From Pedobacter yonginensis (GTDB taxonomy: Bacteria > Bacteroidota > Bacteroidia > Sphingobacteriales > Sphingobacteriaceae), in assembly GCF_003173595.1 (NCBI RefSeq), contig NZ_QGNZ01000001.1:1488001-1552000 (forward strand): a stretch of 64,000 nt of DNA, written 5' to 3'. Below, in pieces: positions 51,590 to 60,286 of the stretch. The first letter of the stretch is position 1; each line of letters opens with the position of its first letter. The translations under genes were made by a program, and so were the position numbers. Below the pieces are notes generated by a model, which worked only from the letters and a program-made list of their open reading frames with translations, was not told where the DNA came from and ran no database searches.

Positions 51590-51630
51590 GCGTTGACAAA
51601 TTCCAGCCAAAATCGTGAATTTGTCAGCGC
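51590..51630 (+). other. Long hairpin between tldE and the second tldD
   Basis: GCGTTGACAAATTC (51590-51603) pairs with GAATTTGTCAGCGC (51617-51630) over 14 bp including one G-U. There is no U run directly after it, so it may be an mRNA processing or stability element, or a weak attenuator, for the downstream gene. Confidence 0.6.
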
Positions 51631-51671
51631 TTATTACATTACGATATTTTTTACCATCAAATTTCCGAAAA

Positions 51672-53312
51672 TTGAGAAGAAGGGATTTTTTATTTATGAC
51701 GGGTGTTGGCGTTGGTGCCTCAATGCTCGAAAGCGTACCTGTTTTTGGTCGATTAATTTCAGTAGAGGAAGCTTTAACACCAGTTGATGTTGCGCTTAAA
51801 AAGAAAATGGCAGATGTTGCCTTAAATGCAGCAAAATCTAAGGGGGCAACCTATGCCGATGTTCGAATTGGAAGATATTTGAACCAAGTAATTGCAACCA
51901 AAGAAAAACGTGTTGAAAATGTGGCCAATGCAGAATCATACGGCTTGGGGGTTCGCGTGCTGGCATTTGGTTCTTGGGGTTTTGCCGCCACCAATAACCT
52001 AGATAACGATAGCATTGCCAAAGCGGCCGCTATGGCTGTTGCCATTGCAAAAGGCAATTCAAAAATCATGAGCGAGCCCGTTCAACTTGCCCCACAAAAG
52101 GGTTATGGAGAAGTAAGCTGGAAAACACCGCTCGAAAAAAATGCGTTTGAAGTACCCATTACCGAAAAAGTTGAGTTACTGCTCAACGTAAATAACGAGG
52201 CTTTAAAGGGTGGCGCTAAATACATCAATTCGAATCTGTTTATGGTAAATGAGCAAAAATATTTTGCCTCTACAGATGGTTCATACATTGATCAAGACAT
52301 TCACCGCATTTGGCCAACATTTACCGTAACCAAAATTGATGCCGCTGGCGGGAAATTTGAAACCCGAAATGCGCTAAGTGCCCCTATGGGTATGGGCTAC
52401 GAATACCTGAGCCCAAAAGACGATGAAAAAATTAAAGGCGGTCCCGTTACCATGTACAAAAAACGTTATGATATTTTTGAAGATGTTAAGGAAGCAACCG
52501 CCCATATTGATGAGAAACTGAAAGCAAAACCTGTTCAGCCTGGCAAATACGATTTAATTTTAGATCCTACTCACCTCTTCCTCACCATCCACGAATCAGT
52601 TGGTCATCCTACAGAACTGGATCGAGTGTTGGGTTACGAAGCCAACTACGCCGGAACAAGTTTCCTTACACTGGATAAATGGGAATCGAAAAAGTTTAAT
52701 TTCGGAAGTAAAAACGTAAATATCCTAGCCGATAAAACTGAAGTGGGCTCTCTTGGCGCCGTTGGTTATGATGATGAAGGCGTTAAATGTGGCAATTGGG
52801 ATATCATAAAAGATGGCATCCTCGTTAATTATCAAACCATTAGAGATCAAGCCCATATCATCGGATTGAAAGAATCGCAAGCCTGTTGTTATGCTGATAG
52901 TTGGGATAGTATTCAATTTCAAAGAATGCCAAATGTATCGCTTGCCCCAGGTAAAGTTGCTTTAACAGCAGCAGATATGGTCAAAAATGTAGAGAAGGGA
53001 ATTTACATGTTCGGCCGTAATTCCTACTCAATCGATCAGCAACGCTATAATTTTCAATTCAGTTCTCAACTGGCCTACGAAATTAAAGAGGGTAAAATAG
53101 TTGGCATGGTAAAAGATGCGGCCTACCAAGCTAATACTCAAGAATTTTGGAATTCCTGCACGCAACTTTGCGACAAAAGTGATTACCGTTTAGGTGGAAC
53201 ATTTTCTGATGGGAAAGGGCAACCAAGTCAAGTTAGTGCGGTATCTCACGGCAGCGCAACCTCTAGATTTGATGGTGTAAGTGTAATTAATACGGGTAGA
53301 AAACTGGGTTAA
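51672..53312 (+). CDS. TldD-family metalloprotease, copy 2
   Basis: 546 residues from the TTG at 51672, chosen because RRRDFLFMTGVGVGASM aligns with the start of copy 1; a GTG at 51615 would lie within the upstream hairpin. HESVGH (307-312) and the following PTELDRVLGYEANYAGTSF segment match copy 1, and similarity extends over the whole length. The pair arose by duplication around the tldE gene. Differences are scattered, so both copies are probably active. Each may pair with the single TldE, or they may have different substrates (inference). Confidence 0.9.
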   Translation: MRRRDFLFMTGVGVGASMLESVPVFGRLISVEEALTPVDVALKKKMADVALNAAKSKGATYADVRIGRYLNQVIATKEKRVENVANAESYGLGVRVLAFGSWGFAATNNLDNDSIAKAAAMAVAIAKGNSKIMSEPVQLAPQKGYGEVSWKTPLEKNAFEVPITEKVELLLNVNNEALKGGAKYINSNLFMVNEQKYFASTDGSYIDQDIHRIWPTFTVTKIDAAGGKFETRNALSAPMGMGYEYLSPKDDEKIKGGPVTMYKKRYDIFEDVKEATAHIDEKLKAKPVQPGKYDLILDPTHLFLTIHESVGHPTELDRVLGYEANYAGTSFLTLDKWESKKFNFGSKNVNILADKTEVGSLGAVGYDDEGVKCGNWDIIKDGILVNYQTIRDQAHIIGLKESQACCYADSWDSIQFQRMPNVSLAPGKVALTAADMVKNVEKGIYMFGRNSYSIDQQRYNFQFSSQLAYEIKEGKIVGMVKDAAYQANTQEFWNSCTQLCDKSDYRLGGTFSDGKGQPSQVSAVSHGSATSRFDGVSVINTGRKLG

Positions 53313-53319
53313 TCCATGT

Positions 53320-53353
53320 AAGAATTGCTCAGGTAGATTTTTGAGCAATTCTT
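53320..53353. other. 12-bp perfect hairpin between convergent genes
   Basis: AAGAATTGCTCA (53320-53331) pairs with TGAGCAATTCTT (53342-53353). It lies just after the second tldD stop and includes the last codons and stop of the minus-strand gene. No T run follows in either direction, so it is a 3'-end stabiliser or weak terminator. Confidence 0.6.
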
Positions 53354-53754
53354 AAATAAGACTCTCTAAGCAAATGTGCAGCAGGTTGAATATCTGCTTC
53401 ACTTTTGATGTAGAAACTGATCCAACCAGATTTTTCAAATACATGATGTTGTTCTGCCTTTCCTTCCAAAATTAGATTGTTTTTAGTCTCACGATCAAAT
53501 AAAATATCTAAAATCCCGTTGCTGTGAACATGGCCAATTTCATTTTTGTGAAAGTTAAATTGGGTTCCGCCAAATTTGTGCAAGGAAATATCTACACCTT
53601 CCCAACTCAAAACAATATCCTCTAACGAATCAAGCAAAATTAGTTTTTTAGGTTCAAAAATATACTGCCAAAGCTTTATTCCGCTGTCGAAGATTAAAGC
53701 TGTTAATGGGATGCTTTTAATGAAGCCAAGTTTTTTAACTACAAAAGAAAACAT
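53329..53754 (-). CDS. Luciferase-domain (DUF5519-like) protein
   Basis: 141 residues. The second half matches the so-called luciferase domain of actinobacterial and other proteins: FNFHKNEIGHVHSNGILDIL, then EGKAEQHHVFEKSGWISFYI and a final helix. Despite the name no luciferase activity is known for such stand-alone domains. It is cytoplasmic. The ATG overlaps the stop codon of the upstream SRPBCC gene by 1 base (TAATG), so the two are coupled. Family assignment is by recalled pattern. Confidence 0.75.
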   Translation of the reverse strand: MFSFVVKKLGFIKSIPLTALIFDSGIKLWQYIFEPKKLILLDSLEDIVLSWEGVDISLHKFGGTQFNFHKNEIGHVHSNGILDILFDRETKNNLILEGKAEQHHVFEKSGWISFYIKSEADIQPAAHLLRESYLRIAQKST

Positions 53755-54662
53755 TATTGCTCGCTCAGTTCTTTAATATGATCCATAACCCTTAAATGAA
53801 CATTTCTAGTGATGCTCTCTGCCCAAACATCGTAATACCAAATGGGAAATACCCGAAGTTTATACCAGCTATTGCCAATAAGTGTGGTCGTTCCATTGCC
53901 ATTGTCTTTTAGCAAAAACTGACCGCGTTTAATGTCTATATGCCCCATAATTTCTGGATCTTGCGGCTGAGCAACAATATCAAACGTTAAATTTTTGTTC
54001 ACATCAAAGGCTACTATTTTTTCATCGAACGTATAGCCGTTACTAAATATGCATTTTCGCCCAGCCCCGTTATGGTAACCAGTTACAGTAGTTTGCTTTG
54101 GACTTGGCATACCAATTTTGAATAACCAATATTGATTTGGCGCGTTGATTTTTTCGAAAGCGACTACATTTTTCCAGATGGTGGAAGCGGGTGCATTGAT
54201 AATTATCTCATCAGATACCATGTTTTCATAGTGATGATCGGAAATGGAATCAACAACAAAAACCATAAAGAGTAGAGAGACAATACTTACATTTAGGGTT
54301 TGATTCTTTTTCCTAAACATCATCTTACCGATAAAGGAACCCGTAATCACAAAAACGAGAATCAGTGGAGACACAATAATTAAGCAAATCACGCCCTCCC
54401 CTAAAAATAGATAGCTCAGCGCAATGGCAAGTAAACTGTTGATTACAGCATAGCCAACAATTGTTTTGGTTTTTAATTTATAGTCGCGCCAAAACCAAGC
54501 GCTGATGATCCCCATCAGCATTGGCAGGATTACGAATTGTGAGTACACCAATACCCCTGTTTTTTCTACATGCAATGATCTGTTTATAGCGATAATTGCA
54601 AGAATGATGAGATTGGAAATGATAAAGCCTAAAACTTTATTGGATTTAGATGATGGATTCAT
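53754..54662 (-). CDS. Membrane protein with C-terminal SRPBCC domain
   Basis: 302 residues. Four or five hydrophobic spans lie in the first 140 residues (LGFIISNLIILAIIAI, ILPMLMGIISAWFW, VGYAVINSLLAIALSYLFLG, VICLIIVSPLILVFVI, VSLLFMVFVV). Residues about 155-300 form a START/SRPBCC-like ligand-binding domain (ISAPAST-type strand IIINAPASTIWKNVVAFEKI, then FDEKIVAFDVNKNLTFDI). It may sense or carry a lipid-like ligand at the membrane. No function can be assigned. It forms a two-gene unit with the luciferase-domain gene. Confidence 0.78.
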   Translation of the reverse strand: MNPSSKSNKVLGFIISNLIILAIIAINRSLHVEKTGVLVYSQFVILPMLMGIISAWFWRDYKLKTKTIVGYAVINSLLAIALSYLFLGEGVICLIIVSPLILVFVITGSFIGKMMFRKKNQTLNVSIVSLLFMVFVVDSISDHHYENMVSDEIIINAPASTIWKNVVAFEKINAPNQYWLFKIGMPSPKQTTVTGYHNGAGRKCIFSNGYTFDEKIVAFDVNKNLTFDIVAQPQDPEIMGHIDIKRGQFLLKDNGNGTTTLIGNSWYKLRVFPIWYYDVWAESITRNVHLRVMDHIKELSEQ

Positions 54663-54753
54663 AGCACTTATTTTAAGTTCAGCCCAAAAATACGCAATAA
54701 ATTATTAAACTTTCAATAATTACTGAAAATATAATTTAACTATTAAATTACAT

Positions 54754-55644
54754 CTACTCTATACCTTTTGCATTGGTTTTAATGGTGTACAGAGCTTTCG
54801 AAGCCGTAATAAACAAAACATCTCGATCTTTCCCTCCAAAGCAAACATTTCCACACCATTCTTCCGGTACATCGATATGACCAATTTTGTCGCCTGTAGC
54901 AGTATAAATTGTAACGCCCTTTCCAGTTACGTAAATATTCCCCTCGCTATCTAAAGTCATCCCATCCGAATGCTGAGGCAATACAACCCTTTTATTGCTC
55001 AAGCTTGCATCTGCATTAATGGTATAACAATACGTTTGATTTGCACCCATATCTGCCACATATAAAAACTTCCCATCGGGTGTGCCCACAATGCCGTTTG
55101 GTTTAACTACATCAACAGCCACAATTCTGGCCTCTTTTTTTCCTTTCGGAAGATAATAAACCAATTGTCTCTCCAATTCTGGTTGCTTTCTTGTCCAGTA
55201 ATCCCTTTGGTAATATGGATCAGTAAAATAAATCCCTCCTTTGGCATCCAACCAAATATCATTAGGTCCATTTACTTTTTTACCCTCATAATCAGAGAAT
55301 AACACCTTAACTTTTTTGTGTTTATCAATAGACCAGATTTCATTATGCTCATCGGCACAAACAATTAACTTGCCCTTTTTGTCAAAATAAGTGCCGTTGG
55401 CGCGACCCGCTTTATCCATGTATAAGCTGAGTTTCCCATTCGTATCGTATTTCCAGATCTTATCATTCGGCTGATCGGTAAAGAATACGTTCCCCTGTTG
55501 ATCAACCGATGCACCCTCTGTAAACTTAAACTGCGAAGAAATAAGCTTCAGGCTATCTTGCACAAAAATTGGTTTTTGGGTTAATTGCCCAAAGGAATAA
55601 ATTGTCTGAATGAGTAGTGAAAAAAGAATAAGATATTTTTTCAT
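54754..55644 (-). CDS. Exported SMP-30/gluconolactonase-like protein
   Basis: 296 residues from the ATG at 55644, which starts MKKYLILFSLLIQTIYSFGQ, a clean signal peptide; longer in-frame starts up to 55698 are less likely. The six-bladed propeller shows the family order: FTEGASVDQQGNVFFTDQPN, VNGPNDIWLDAKGGIYFTDP, VVKPNGIVGTPDGKFLYVAD and SDGMTLDSEGNIYVTG. The Glu, Asn and Asp residues that hold the catalytic divalent metal are present. It probably hydrolyses a lactone in the periplasm; it could feed on products of the sugar dehydrogenases at 14-18 kb (inference). Confidence 0.88.
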   Translation of the reverse strand: MKKYLILFSLLIQTIYSFGQLTQKPIFVQDSLKLISSQFKFTEGASVDQQGNVFFTDQPNDKIWKYDTNGKLSLYMDKAGRANGTYFDKKGKLIVCADEHNEIWSIDKHKKVKVLFSDYEGKKVNGPNDIWLDAKGGIYFTDPYYQRDYWTRKQPELERQLVYYLPKGKKEARIVAVDVVKPNGIVGTPDGKFLYVADMGANQTYCYTINADASLSNKRVVLPQHSDGMTLDSEGNIYVTGKGVTIYTATGDKIGHIDVPEEWCGNVCFGGKDRDVLFITASKALYTIKTNAKGIE

Positions 55645-55713
55645 GGATTTGATTTGTGAATACACCATATAAATTAATCGCCTATAATGGATTACCAATG
55701 ATTTTTGAGAGAT

Positions 55714-57474
55714 TTAGCTTACCCTTTTGCCTTTAAGCAACATGCCCAAGGCATCATTCAAAGTTCCAGCTTTCTGTACCTCACCTTCGTTTACAAAATA
55801 AATTTCATCCGCATTTTCGATGGTATTTAAACGATGGGCAATAATTACCAAAGTAGTTTCTTTAGAGAGCTTATTCAATATGCTACTCAGCAACTGCTCT
55901 GTTATGGTATCAATGTTTGCAGTGGCTTCATCCAAAATCAACAGTTCTGGATTTCGCAAAACGGCTCGCATAAAGGCAATAAGCTGTTTCTGCCCCAAAC
56001 TTATTCCATCCGAATTTGAAGTAACAGGTGTTTTTAAACCTTGATCGAAGATGGCCAAAAGTGCATTCAGATTAGCATCCTCTATAATTTTTTCTAAAGC
56101 TTCATCACTCACATTGGCGTATTGGCTATTTCCATACAAAATGTTGTCTTTAACTGTTCCGGTAAATAGAAATGGCTCTTGCAAAATAAAACCTATTTTT
56201 TGAGTCCGTTCGGCAGCGCTGAAGGAGCGAATATCTTTCCCATTAAGCAAAACCGTGCCTTTTGTTGCATCGTACAAACGAGATATAAGAGATGCTGTAG
56301 TGGTTTTACCTCCCCCTGTCGGGCCGATTAGAGCATAGGTTTTACCCTTCTCAAATTTCAAATTAATATTGTGTAGAATTTCTTTCGAATCATCATAAGA
56401 GAAATGAACATTTTTAAATTCCAACAATGCATCTGAAGTTTCTGCGGTATTGGCCTCAATTTGATTTAAATCAGTTTCTAAAAGTAAAATTTGCGAAATT
56501 CTGTCCCAACTTGCCATAGCCACCTGGAAACTTGTCCACAGTGCAGCCAGTTGACGTAAAGGGTTATAAAAATTTGTGGCATAGGATACATAACTCACCA
56601 ATAAACCAATGGAAAACTCGCCGATAGAAATTAAATGAATGCCGTAAAGCAAAACAATCAATTGGGCCATGCTCGAAAACATGCCATAAACCGGCACAAA
56701 AATGTTATTGGATAAGCCAGCCCCTATTGCGGTACGATAATTTTCTTTATTGGCTTGGTCAAAGCGTTTCCTAAAATAATCGCGCCTATTGAAGGCAATA
56801 ATGACCTTAAAATTGTTAAGACTTTCCTGTACTTCGGCACTTAGCGCACCAACACTTTTTAAATTGATTGCATTTTTCCGTTTAACCCATGGGGACAAGA
56901 TAACCGTAAACAAAACAATCAATACTGCTGGCGATAGTGCGGCAGCACCTAAATCTATATTTATGCTTAATAGAAAAATTCCTGCACCAATCATAGTCAC
57001 AATACTGCCAATGAATTGCATTAAGGATTGAGAGAAAAACTGATTCAGTTTATCCGTATCATTATTAATTCTCGAAATTAAATCGCCTGCCTTGTTTTGA
57101 TTGAAAAAGGAAACAGGAAACTCTTGAAGTTTGTTGAAGATGGCATTTCTTAGGGTAAACAACATTCGTTGACCAACGCCTCCCATCATTTTGGTTTGAA
57201 TATAACCCGTTACCATTGCCAACATATAAACTGCAAGTAAAAGACCACCAAAAACCAGCACCCCATGAAATTGCTTGGTTCGAATGTAGGCATCAACCGT
57301 GTGACCAACAATGAGTGGGCCAACCAGTAAAAGGCCGGAATTGATTAGAATAGCAATCAAGGCCAGCCAAAGGTTCTTCCTTTCTGCCGAAATCATTCTA
57401 AGCAAGCGTTTTAGTGCTTTAAGGGTAGATTGCTTTTCCTGCTTGGCAGTAAGCTGGTTAAGATTGTAATTCAT
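55714..57474 (-). CDS. ABC exporter half-transporter, consensus Walker B subunit
   Basis: 586 residues from the ATG at 57472-57474; another ATG at 57513 would overlap the upstream gene by 56 bases. Six membrane spans lie in about 35-310. The ATPase has Walker A IGPTGGGKTT and Walker B LLILDEATANID with the catalytic Glu, but the signature is ISLGQ instead of LSGGQ. It is coupled by overlap to the other half-transporter. Together they should form a heterodimeric exporter of the multidrug/lipid type; the substrate is unknown. Confidence 0.93.
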   Translation of the reverse strand: MNYNLNQLTAKQEKQSTLKALKRLLRMISAERKNLWLALIAILINSGLLLVGPLIVGHTVDAYIRTKQFHGVLVFGGLLLAVYMLAMVTGYIQTKMMGGVGQRMLFTLRNAIFNKLQEFPVSFFNQNKAGDLISRINNDTDKLNQFFSQSLMQFIGSIVTMIGAGIFLLSINIDLGAAALSPAVLIVLFTVILSPWVKRKNAINLKSVGALSAEVQESLNNFKVIIAFNRRDYFRKRFDQANKENYRTAIGAGLSNNIFVPVYGMFSSMAQLIVLLYGIHLISIGEFSIGLLVSYVSYATNFYNPLRQLAALWTSFQVAMASWDRISQILLLETDLNQIEANTAETSDALLEFKNVHFSYDDSKEILHNINLKFEKGKTYALIGPTGGGKTTTASLISRLYDATKGTVLLNGKDIRSFSAAERTQKIGFILQEPFLFTGTVKDNILYGNSQYANVSDEALEKIIEDANLNALLAIFDQGLKTPVTSNSDGISLGQKQLIAFMRAVLRNPELLILDEATANIDTITEQLLSSILNKLSKETTLVIIAHRLNTIENADEIYFVNEGEVQKAGTLNDALGMLLKGKRVS

Positions 57475-59194
57475 AATTGCTTGTGCTCTGCTGTGAATTG
57501 TAAATCTGAACATATTCTGGGCTGCTTGCGAGCAACTCGGTGTGTGTTCCTTCTGCGATAACTTCGCCCTGCATTAATAATACAACTTTATCATAATGCT
57601 CAACAGATGCTATTTTTTGGGTAATGGATAATAAGGTTAAACCGGGATAATTCTCTTGGATATTAGCCAGTATTCTTTTTTCGGTATTGGCATCCACTCG
57701 GGCAGTGAAATCATCCAGCAATAAAATTTTTGGATTTACCGCCAAGGCCCTCGCCAACATAATGCGTTGTTTTTGTCCGCCAGAAAGGCTGCTTCCTCTT
57801 TCCGAAACAATGGTATTGAGTTTTTCGGGCAGGGCATCTACAAAATCCCTAAGTTCTGCCGTTTCAATGGCTTTGGCTAACGATTCATCCGTTACCGTAT
57901 CGCTAAAGGCAATATTTTCCCGAATACTCATGTTAAAAATAATGCTATCCTGAAATACAAAGCCCACCTGTTGGTGAAAATTTTCTTGATTGTACTCGTT
58001 AATCCGCCGTTCATCAAACAGAACCTCGCCACTGTTGGGCTCAATTAAACCTGTTAAAATATACAGCAACTGTGTTTTACCTGCCGCCGTCGGACCAATT
58101 ACGGCCGTTTTCGTTCCACCCATGGCCGAGAACGAAACATTTTTTAAGACGGGCTTTTGGCCAAAACTAAGCGACACATCCTTTACATCGATGTTGCCCT
58201 TTAAAGAATTAGTTAAGGTACCAGGATGCTTAATTTTTGGTGCATTTAATACACCCTCAATTCTTTGGTAAGAAGCCGTGGCCTGTGCAATTACGTTACT
58301 CATAAAGCCAATAACCAGAATCGGGAAAACAATTAGGGATAAGTAACTACTAAAAGCTGTAAATTCTCCCAAAGTCATGCTATCGTTTATAACAAAATGA
58401 CCACCTAAAACCAAGATACTTAAGCTCGACAAATTGGCCACGAAAATAATAATCGGGATAAGTCCGGCAAAAAGGCGCAAAATAGATAATCCTAAATCTC
58501 TGGCTTTAGAATTGGCATCAATAAACTTATTATACTCAAGCTGTTGCGAGTTGATTACACGAATTAAGGCTGAACCCAGAATGCTTTCGCTAATAACCTT
58601 GTTTAACCAATCGATAACTTCCCTGCTTTTTGTAAAAAGCACCCTAACCTTGCTTAAAACATAGTAAAATGCCCCTCCAATAATCGGAACAATTGCAATT
58701 ACACAAAGTGCAAGTTTCCAATTGATCATTAAAAGTAGGACGCTTGCTCCAACAATTAAAAAAATGGATGATGCAATGGAAACAATGGCCTGAGATACAA
58801 ACATCTTAATCGAATCTGCATCAGAGGTTAAATTGGTAAGCAATTTTGAAGGGTTCGCCTCTAATACATACGCATGGCTTTGCCTTGAAATCTGGTCAGA
58901 AAGTTTTGTTCTCAAATCTTTAGCCACCCTTTCGGAGGCATAAGTTTGCACCACACTTTGCAAATACGTAAAAATAAAAATGAGCACAATGGCAAGCGCA
59001 AATTTGATTAAAATCGGCTCAATTTTGAAAGTGCCAGCGGTATAAGTATCAATTCCTTCGGCTATAATTTTGGGTAACAATAGGTTGATACCGTTACTGA
59101 GTAAAGCAAAAAAAATGAGCAGAAATATCAATCCTCTGTACTGAGAAAGCAAACTGAATATACTGGGTTTTTTGGCCTTTTTGGGTTTTTCCAT
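57458..59194 (-). CDS. ABC exporter half-transporter, degenerate Walker B subunit
   Basis: 578 residues. Six spans lie in about 18-300. The ATPase has Walker A IGPTAAGKTQ, a perfect LSGGQ signature, but Walker B ends LLLDDFTARVD, with Asp in place of the catalytic Glu. This complements the partner, which has Glu but a poor signature, so one ATP site of the pair is consensus and the other degenerate, as in TM287/288 or BmrCD. It is the first gene of the pair; no other gene precedes it on this strand nearby. Confidence 0.93.
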   Translation of the reverse strand: MEKPKKAKKPSIFSLLSQYRGLIFLLIFFALLSNGINLLLPKIIAEGIDTYTAGTFKIEPILIKFALAIVLIFIFTYLQSVVQTYASERVAKDLRTKLSDQISRQSHAYVLEANPSKLLTNLTSDADSIKMFVSQAIVSIASSIFLIVGASVLLLMINWKLALCVIAIVPIIGGAFYYVLSKVRVLFTKSREVIDWLNKVISESILGSALIRVINSQQLEYNKFIDANSKARDLGLSILRLFAGLIPIIIFVANLSSLSILVLGGHFVINDSMTLGEFTAFSSYLSLIVFPILVIGFMSNVIAQATASYQRIEGVLNAPKIKHPGTLTNSLKGNIDVKDVSLSFGQKPVLKNVSFSAMGGTKTAVIGPTAAGKTQLLYILTGLIEPNSGEVLFDERRINEYNQENFHQQVGFVFQDSIIFNMSIRENIAFSDTVTDESLAKAIETAELRDFVDALPEKLNTIVSERGSSLSGGQKQRIMLARALAVNPKILLLDDFTARVDANTEKRILANIQENYPGLTLLSITQKIASVEHYDKVVLLMQGEVIAEGTHTELLASSPEYVQIYNSQQSTSNYELQS

Positions 59195-59319
59195 GCGGAT
59201 AAAATTCCTTTAATGTAATTCCAAATTTAACTCAATTATTCAAATATTTGTTTTTGTTGCAATAATTAAATGCATAGGCCGCTAATAATTAATAAACACA
59301 CCTACTCCGGTTAAATTGC

Positions 59320-59327
59320 TAACTTTG
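59320..59327 (+). promoter_or_regulatory. -7 box of the CvfB-like gene
   Basis: TAACTTTG matches TAnnTTTG. Transcription would start near 59333, upstream of all candidate start codons (59344 TTG, 59353 ATG, 59371 ATG). No -33 TTTG lies at normal spacing. Confidence 0.5.
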
Positions 59328-59370
59328 CAAAAAACAAAAGCCATTGAAGAAAATGGTTAACCATCACAAA

Positions 59371-60216
59371 ATGATTGAAATAGGAAAATACAACGTACTC
59401 AGAATTTTAAGCAAAACAGAAGCTGGATTAAATTTAACCGATGGCGATAAGCTGGTGATTTTACCTTACCAATATGTACCCGCTGGCGTAGAAATTGGCG
59501 ATAACATTAAAGTTTTTGTTTTTGTACAAAAAGATGGCCGCTTAACAGGTACAACACAAAAGGCTTATGCAGAGGTGGGCGATTTTGCTTTCTTAAAAGT
59601 TGTTTCTGATGGCGACGATGGTGTTTTTATGGATTTAGGTATCGATAAAGATGTGTATGTGCCTACTCGCGAGCAGAAAAGACCGATGCAAAAAGGGTAC
59701 AAATATGTAGTTTACTTGTATTTAGATGAAACCAACGATCGTTTGTTGGCCTCCTCAAAATTATACGATTTTGTTGAAGAAGAGGGTTTTGATTTTGAGG
59801 AAGGTGATGAAGTAAGTTTATTAATTACGGAAGAAACCGATTTAGGTTATAATGCCATCATTAATAATACTTTTATCGGACTGCTATACAACAACGAGGT
59901 TTTTGATAATATTCAACCGGGAGAAATTCGTAAAGGGTGGATTAAGAAAATTAGAGTGGAAGGTAAAATAGATTTGACTTTACAACCAAGTGGTTATGGT
60001 CATATCTTGGATTCGAAAGTGATGATTATGAACGAACTAAAAAAAAACAATGGCTTAATAGAATTGGGCGATAAAAGTACCCCCGAAGAAATTTACCACC
60101 GTTTCCAAATCAGCAAAAGCGCGTTCAAAAAAACCATCGGTTCGCTGTATAAAGAGCGTCTAATTAGCATCTCAGATACAGACATTAAGCTTCTTACTGA
60201 TGACGAAGCCGAGTAA
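59371..60216 (+). CDS. CvfB-like S1-domain RNA-binding protein
   Basis: 281 residues from the ATG at 59371 (MIEIGKYNVLRILSKTEAGL); an ATG at 59353 and a TTG at 59344 are in frame and possible. The order is that of CvfB/YitL: an S1-like domain (to about 60), a second (about 65-135, GDFAFLKVVSDGDDGVFMDLG), a third (about 140-215, LITEETDLGYNAIINNTFIG), and a C-terminal winged helix (about 220-275, GDKSTPEEIYHRFQISKSAFKKTIGSLYK). CvfB proteins bind RNA and affect virulence or growth in other phyla. The last gene end is convergent with the helicase gene. Confidence 0.88.
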   Translation: MIEIGKYNVLRILSKTEAGLNLTDGDKLVILPYQYVPAGVEIGDNIKVFVFVQKDGRLTGTTQKAYAEVGDFAFLKVVSDGDDGVFMDLGIDKDVYVPTREQKRPMQKGYKYVVYLYLDETNDRLLASSKLYDFVEEEGFDFEEGDEVSLLITEETDLGYNAIINNTFIGLLYNNEVFDNIQPGEIRKGWIKKIRVEGKIDLTLQPSGYGHILDSKVMIMNELKKNNGLIELGDKSTPEEIYHRFQISKSAFKKTIGSLYKERLISISDTDIKLLTDDEAE

Positions 60217-60286
60217 ATAGATTAATCTGCTACGGAAATACAGAACTCTTTTAAATTTGATGTGTTTTCGTAGCAAAAGCTTTCTT

